DNA from: Micromussa lordhowensis
Taxonomy: Eukaryota; Cnidaria; Anthozoa; Scleractinia; Lobophylliidae
Assembly (NCBI GenBank): GCA_964020085.1
Contig: OZ026605.1
Span: 114,701 to 178,700 of the forward strand
Direction: 5' to 3'
Length of the DNA stretch: 64,000 nucleotides
Shown: positions 58,036-64,000 of the stretch, one piece after another
Layout: the number at the start of each line of letters is the position of its first letter
Position numbering within the stretch: position 1 is the stretch's first letter
Position numbers and translations under genes: made by a program
Notes under the pieces: generated by a model
The model's database searches: none
What the model saw: only the letters and a program-made list of their open reading frames with translations
Told to the model about the DNA's origin: nothing

Positions 58036-59025
58036 ATGCCGAATATTTCTGCGATTAATCAATCCATTCTTAGGTTTCCTGGCCCTCCAGAACTTCCCGT
58101 CTTCCAGCCCAGTGTTGGTATAAGCGACGGTGATGAAAACTGCAGCAAAGAGCTAGATTTTCTCTTCTGGATCATCAACGGCGTCATCGGAGTTTTTATT
58201 CTGTCCGGAAACACAGTCACTTGCGCGGCTTTTCTTCGCTTCGAAAACCTGCGACGCAGCTACATGAACCTTCTCCTACTCAGCTTGGCCATTTGCGATG
58301 TTCTCATGGCGGTGACAGTGACCCCTGGTTATGCGGCGTTTTGCACTGGCTGCCGATATGGCTTCAGCAAGCATTGTTGGGTTTTCGAAGGTGGCAAAGA
58401 TATCTGTTTTCTGAGCTCTACATTTAATCTGCTAGCGATCTCGTATGACAGACAGTTAGCCATTTTTCAGCCGCTCAAATACCAGACCAAGATGTCGCGA
58501 AAAAAAATTCGGTACATTCTGTCCGCTGTTTGGATTGGCCCTGTCTGTCTGTCCGCTGTAAGGAACATTTGGTCCCACAATCAACCGCCGACTGTGGTCG
58601 AACAGTGGAACAGAACGTATTCATACATTCTCCTGTGTGTTTTTGTCATAGTTCCTATTCTGATCGTCAGCGTTATCAATGCAGCAATTTTCACCGCCAT
58701 TAGGAAACAAAGGCGAAGAATAACTGCCTTCAGCTGTAACAATTACAAATACTGGTGGAAAAAGAAACATCGAATGCAATACATACAAATGCGGAAGGGA
58801 ACTCTTTCATGTGTATTGGTAGTTACCGCATTCGTGGTCTGCTGGCTTCCCAGAGCTTTTTATTACTTCTTTTACCTGTTTAACCATCCCGAGTTGGTAA
58901 CTCCGTTACTCAGTAAAATTTCAGTGACTTTTCTGTTGTTCCAATCTTCGACAAATCCTCTTATTTACTGTTTTTACAGAAGGGAGTTCCGGCAAGCCGT
59001 CAGAACTTTAATTAAATGTCAGTAG
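58036..59025 (+). CDS. class A GPCR, cluster subfamily member 9 (DRQ variant)
   Basis: A 329-residue receptor. The in-frame upstream stretch has no ATG, so the start is the ATG at 58036 (MPNISAINQS, with glycosylation sites NIS and NQS). Marks are GN in TM1, AICD in TM2, CWLPR in TM6 and NPLIYCFYRREFRQA. The TM3 end is DRQ (138-140) instead of DRY. Signature residues are C36 (ENCSKE), C103 and C106 (FCTGC), C114, K121-D122 and RNIW in loop 2, with no loop-2 cysteine. Loop 3 is basic and aromatic (NYKYWWKKKHR). The tail is nearly absent (LIKCQ). It is the last receptor of the cluster and a tandem neighbour of member 8. A poly(A) signal AATAAA lies at 59142-59147. Confidence 0.92.
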   Translation: MPNISAINQSILRFPGPPELPVFQPSVGISDGDENCSKELDFLFWIINGVIGVFILSGNTVTCAAFLRFENLRRSYMNLLLLSLAICDVLMAVTVTPGYAAFCTGCRYGFSKHCWVFEGGKDICFLSSTFNLLAISYDRQLAIFQPLKYQTKMSRKKIRYILSAVWIGPVCLSAVRNIWSHNQPPTVVEQWNRTYSYILLCVFVIVPILIVSVINAAIFTAIRKQRRRITAFSCNNYKYWWKKKHRMQYIQMRKGTLSCVLVVTAFVVCWLPRAFYYFFYLFNHPELVTPLLSKISVTFLLFQSSTNPLIYCFYRREFRQAVRTLIKCQ

Positions 59026-61184
59026 TGTTTAGCAAGCCTCAAGCAGTTTTAATTCTTTAGCTACGTCATTGGGATAATTTATGTCAATCAAAATATCTTA
59101 ACCTCCCAAAAGCTGATGTAAAAAAATACTATGTCAAATTTAATAAATTTTATTGTTTTCTGTCATTCTCGATAAGTATTGTCTCTTTTTTTTTCGGTTT
59201 CACTTATAAAAGCTGTTATTTGATCAAGTCTACGTACATGAACTGCGTTATGTATAACTCACGTGTTCTTGGTTGGATCAGGGGTATACAGGGAACGGGA
59301 ACCCGGGCATACGAGAGGGAGAACTTTATAGGATGCGGGGTTCCGGGGAGAGAGAAGAAACGCGGCTATGATTATCCACGAATGAAAGCAAATGATTTCT
59401 CTCATTTTCAATGTTGCCGAACAACATTACCCTGCCAGTCGAAGAACAAATACCACGTTATCGAAGTTGCTAACCAATAAGAGGCCTGAAATAGACTAGC
59501 CTCCTACGCAGACGCTTTCTGGGCTCGTTTCGCGATCTTCCTCCCACACGTCCTCCGTCACGCAATCTTCCTCCTACACCCAAAGAGAGTCTGCTTATGA
59601 GGCTAGGAATTGACTAGAACAGGAATGAGATTATTTAGAACACGAAACACGCCAGAAACAATCTCAACACAGTTGATTCACTAGCACTAAAATGCACGAT
59701 TTATTAGCAAAGTGAGTTGATTGTCTATGATCAGCTATCCCGGCGATAACGACATAGGTGGTTTCTTACAATCAATATTTATTTCTTTGGGTTGTTACAA
59801 ATTTAGTATCGAAGAATATAAATATACAAAGGTACAAAATAAATACGAAAGAAAGTCGAGTTCTGGTAGTCATTTCTTACAAATATTCGAGGGTTTTTAA
59901 AAAATTCGCCATTGGAAATAGTCCTTAATTATATGTCAAGTAATGTCGGTTGTTTAACGAGGATTCAACTGATCAAGTCCGAGAATTAGAGTAATTCGAC
60001 GAGAAAACATAAGAACAAAGGAACACACTATACACAGAAAACCTACAGAAATGAAATTCAAAGTTCGGAGTGAATGCCTTGTGCAAAAGCATTATGCCTG
60101 TGAGATGCATCTTTTAGTGTCAGCAAATGAATGTTGTGTGATTGAGAAACAGCACATTTCACTGTTAAACGAGAAAATATGCCCGATAGAGAAAAATGTT
60201 TAACTCAGCACCGACTATAACCCCTTCAGAGCCGAGCCCAAATTTATAATTTCATTTACAGGCCTTCGCCTTCAACAACTATTGAGTGCTACTAACTTGA
60301 TGCATTTGAAATATAAATTTCCCTTCAGCTAGCGGACTAAGACAGAGATTTACTCTTGACTAAAGATTTATACCACACTGGTGCTTAAACGTAAACTATA
60401 AAAACACTAGTTTAAAATGACTCCTTGAATTCTATTCACTGCTAAGACTACAGAACTATGCCTACTACTCTTTCGTATTGGGACTCTATTGGCACTGCGC
60501 GAGTATTATGGAAAAATATTGTATCTTGCTTCAAGTTTAAGCGATGGGTGTCCTGTCAACTGAATCTCGCCATCTTAGCGGGGATTTCTAGACAAGGAAA
60601 GGAAATAACAAAAAAGTATCAGAATAAAAGTAATCCATCCAGGCCGTATGAATTCTCACTTTTGCTTTCATGTGGTACTGTTTATCACGCAGTTCAAGAT
60701 GGTTCTCCTTTCAAGTTTGTGGATGAAGCCCTTGTGTGTGACCATTCAAATAAGAGCTATTGAGCAGTACTTCCATGTGGTACAGTCTGCTATGAGGTTC
60801 AAATGCGGTTATAACTTTCAAGTATGAAAATGAAACCCCAGTGTGTCAGAGAGACCTTTCAATTGAAAGCATAGCACTAATTGTGTCACCAATCAGTGCT
60901 ATGCGTTAGAGAATCCTGACACGTTAATAAAGTTCACTACCGTTACTACTAGCTATTGCGCAGAACTTTCATGTGGCAGTTTTCTTTTGTTTATTTCGTA
61001 TTTTCGGGCGCGATGACCTGGGACGGGTTACTCAAACCGGAATATTTGGTCGAATGGAAAGCGCCCCTGATACTATATACTGTGCTCTAAGAAGTGGTTC
61101 TGAGAAATTCAATTTATCTAGTGCATGACCGTTTAAATGGAAGTACTGCTCAATAGAATCAATAGAATAGTATTTGAATATACT
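59026..61184. other. intergenic spacer, nothing recognised
   Basis: Between two converging genes. Apart from the AATAAA at 59142-59147, and short repeats of CTTCCTCC near 59535-59575, I see no feature. Sequence next to 61184 probably includes the 3' UTR of the minus-strand gene, if its last exon ends there. Confidence 0.45.
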
Positions 61185-63797
61185 CTACTGACGCTCACCT
61201 TCATTCGGAAATCCTGGAAACTCGCCGTTCCTCATGTGACTTGCATATGCAGCATTAAACAACTGCTGTTGACGTAACATTCCGCCGTAGCCAATCACTC
61301 GCTCTGGTTGGCCGCCCGCCATCATAGCGTCCATTGATGTCGCCATCTGTTGTCTGCGCTGTTGTTGCTCTAAGTAGTACATCTGTTCTCTAGTAAGCGA
61401 CTCCCGAGCAGGCAACCCTGAAGGGTAACGATATTGCACGGAATTCAGGTCCACAAATTGTGAATTGGCCCCGGGAGGCATTTGAGCGGACTCCATGTTC
61501 CGTTGATGCGCCATGGCGGATAAGTTCGGTCTGTATTGCAGAGGTGGCATCATCTCTGACGGTCGTTTGTTCGCGTACATGGCGGCGTAGGCACTCATAT
61601 CAGCAGCGCGCCCAGGATTGAAGCGCTCATGTTTCTCTTCGGGGCTGTGCAGGTACTTCCCAGTCATCATCCTTTCGCGGCTTGCTGCATCCAGCGCCAG
61701 GTACTGGCCGCGGTTTTCTGGACTACCTTGCGAAGGGCTGATTCCTCTCAACATCGACGTAAAAGGTAGGCGATGATTTTTCTGCAGCTCAGGTTTGTCG
61801 GCTATATTGCCTGAAGTAGGCGGTCCTGCGTCGTTAAGTTCTTGAAGAAAGCTGCCTGGCTGAACACCAGGCCAGGCCTTGTATGGTGCAGAGCGCTCAC
61901 CTTCCTTCAGATGTTTGTTCATGTCTGCACTGGGCATCCTCTGAGGCACACTCTCCGTTTTACCAGGCTCTATATGGCCGTTTTCAGACACACTTTCCAA
62001 TGTTCTTTCTCGGGATTGTTTATCTTCAACTTCATTTTCCTTTATCGGTCTAAGTTCTGGCATTTTCCTATAAAGAGTAGTCTCGGAGGCGCTATTTTGA
62101 GGTGCTTTCTTAATAACACTCTCCGCGACATTACCTAAAAGTTTTCTATCATTAAATTTCATCCCAAATGCATGTTCATGTGATTCTTGGCGGCGAGGTT
62201 CCCCATGGGACCCTAATCCTGCCCTTTCTAAACCATCGTTCGGAGCAATACCATAGGGTCCTCGTCCGTGCACATTGTCATACGACGCCCGTCCTGGAAC
62301 GTTCTCAAAGGCCCCTTTTCCAGGTACCCTATTCAAATGCTCCTTTGACGGAGCAAGCCGGTCTCTGTTGTCAGGTGATCGGATGACCTGTCGCGCGGCA
62401 GCTGGGTGCATGGGAGGGATACCTTGTGGTGTCCCCTGAGCGGGAGCCTCTCGCATTTTAGCACCTTCTGGATGCTGGTGATCATCCCTAGAGGCACCGC
62501 TTAAGATGTGGCTGATGGAAAGCGTGGCAGGAACTCGATTTTTCGCTTGCTGCGTTGCTTCAACACTGGACTCTTCCCTGCCGTTGGTTTGAAGATCTCT
62601 CTGTTGTTGTTCTCCTTCACTGTCTGCTTCCTCGCTGTCGCTCGAGTCTCCGGCCACTTGAGGGCCGCCAGCAAAATTTGGTGGCTGATCTTTTGATAGC
62701 TCAGAAGGGTTCGTGGGCTTGGCTGAAAATAAGGAAATATAATGCGAAATGACAGCAGGAAGACAAAAATTAATACATACATGTACCGTGTTTGTCAAAC
62801 AGTGCAAGCAGTTTCTAATTCTTGATTTACAAGGAACAACAATGTACACAGTATCCTAAATAAGCCACTTTCCGCTTGGTGGGGTAACGCATCCATTGCC
62901 TTGTTTACACCTAATGCCATGAGCCGAGTCGCTTTTTAAACCCCAATACCTTTTTTTAGTGAAATCCTCAAGGGAAACTTTCGTGAAATGCAGTTTGCCT
63001 CTCAAAAGCAGTAACTGCACAGTAGAATCTGTTAGAAGTGTTACTGAAAAAATTATCTGCCTTGTCAACGTTTTCTCTTTCACATCAACAGCATACATAT
63101 GAGAATTTTTATTTACAATATTTGCTTCATTAGAATGGGCGATACAGTTTCTGATGAAGCTACAAAAACATTACTTTTGAAAATTGAAAGGGCACAGCAC
63201 GAAAAATTGCCCCAATGAATTTTGGCCCGAGATGTATCGAATAGTTTTAGTGCGACGAGGGTTTAGAAACAAAAAATTGAACAAAGAATGTATGAGGTCA
63301 TTAACGCTTTTGCCAAGCCAATTTCTTCTCGAATATTACACCCAAAGAGTCAAAATTTTCACCAATCACTAAATGTCACGAGTTCTTGAAATGTTTGTGG
63401 TCAATTCGTGTCTAGCGTGATGCGGTCTCGCAAAGTCGTATGTTAATGGGGAAAAATGTAAACAATGAAGCAGCAAAGATCGTTCTGCAGTATCACACAT
63501 GTATTGTTGTCATACCTTCCTCCCGGTAGGACCCCTCTGCTGATGGTGCCCTCTGTGGTGCAGTCTCTGGGGTCCGTCTGTCTATGCGCCAAGGCTCTCT
63601 TCCAGGTACCATAGGTGGTTGACTGTATGGTCCAGCACCTCCTGGGGCTCCATAAGGCATGGCACCATTTCGAGGATAGCCTAAGAATGCCTGATTAAAG
63701 GACTGTGGTCTGTAATAAGGTGGGCCTCCGTGAGGTTGTTGTTGAGAGTGCCGACCTCTCTCAGTACCACCAGTAACCGAGGATGGAGTTGGTTCCC
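61185..63797 (-). CDS. two 3' exons of a long Pro/Gln/Met-rich protein, possible transcriptional co-regulator
   Basis: Two exons on the minus strand join in phase: 63797-63516 (94 codons) and 62722-61185 (511 residues plus stop TAG). The splice signals are CCCTTCAG before 63797, GAAG|GTATGA after 63516 and TTATTTTCAG before 62722. The protein is disordered: first a Gly/Pro/Tyr/Gln-rich part (GAPGGAGPYSQPPMVPGREP), then an acidic patch (DSSDSEEADSEGEQQQ), then LSISHIL (62502-62522), then charged and Pro-rich stretches, and a C-terminal Gln/Met-rich region (YYLEQQQRRQQM). LSISHIL resembles eh1-type Groucho-binding motifs. Such composition is usual for nuclear co-regulators; the family is not recognised. 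The last exon also contains GAAG|GTGAGC 16 bases before the stop, a good splice donor, so a further exon outside this reading is possible. The 5' part lies beyond the window. Confidence 0.7.
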
Positions 63798-64000
63798 CTG
63801 AAGGGAAATCACACGCCCCCAAAAGGGCAAAACTAATCAACAAAGGCACAGCTTTAAAACAGAATGTATAATAATATTCACTTGAATAGAACCTTCGAAT
63901 AATCCAAAAGGAGAAGTTAAATTTTGTTGTTTGATGATCATGTTGAATTTTGTATGTTGAACGTTTGTAATGGCCGATACGCTTCAACTAGCTAGTTCCC

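Overview
The window looks like AT-rich nuclear DNA of an animal, most likely an anthozoan cnidarian (probably a stony coral). The reasons are GT-AG introns in the two flanking genes, long non-coding spacers, a dense array of intronless class A (rhodopsin-like) G-protein-coupled receptors, and a repeat load of short terminal-inverted-repeat elements, a tRNA-derived element, a Penelope-like fragment with a GIY-YIG domain and a LINE tail. The species assignment is inference from general knowledge; no search was run.

Layout. (1) 1-4266, plus strand: the 3' part of a multi-exon gene for a basic, Ser/Pro-rich protein I do not recognise; seven exons join in consistent reading phase to a stop at 4264-4266. 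(2) 6680-7441, minus: a single-exon gene for a small secreted, probably GPI-anchored protein with a Gly/Arg/Ser-rich N-terminal part and a mid-protein hydrophobic patch. (3) 12.5-59 kb: a cluster of ten intact intronless GPCR genes on both strands plus one clear GPCR pseudogene. Nine receptors (starting near 12.6, 18.5, 21.5, 26.0, 31.3, 38.0, 49.4, 53.9 and 58.0 kb) are paralogues of one subfamily. The tenth (45.2 kb) is a divergent receptor with SQY in place of DRY. (4) 39.7-42.2 kb: a repeat island (Penelope-like fragment, AAT microsatellite, LINE tail, 85-bp fold-back element). (5) 61.2-63.8 kb, minus: two exons of a long Pro/Gln/Met-rich, acidic-patch protein that may be a transcriptional co-regulator.

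The most interesting signal is the nine-member receptor subfamily. Every intact member has an extra cysteine pair in the first extracellular loop and a cysteine just before TM1, together with the usual TM3 cysteine, while the canonical cysteine of extracellular loop 2 is missing in all nine. Each also carries a basic residue followed by Asp seven and eight residues after the TM3 cysteine (positions 3.32 and 3.33 by motif counting), and eight of nine share an R-N-x-W motif in extracellular loop 2. This suggests a lineage-specific receptor family with its own disulfide topology and a charged pair in the ligand pocket. The cluster shows ongoing duplication and decay: mixed strands, a convergent close pair (21.5 and 25 kb), DRY variants (DRF, DRA, DRQ) and a pseudogene with an internal deletion.

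The non-coding DNA carries at least five copies of one short inverted-repeat element family, several fold-back hairpins and three-copy local repeats. I see no CRISPR, rRNA or prokaryotic feature.
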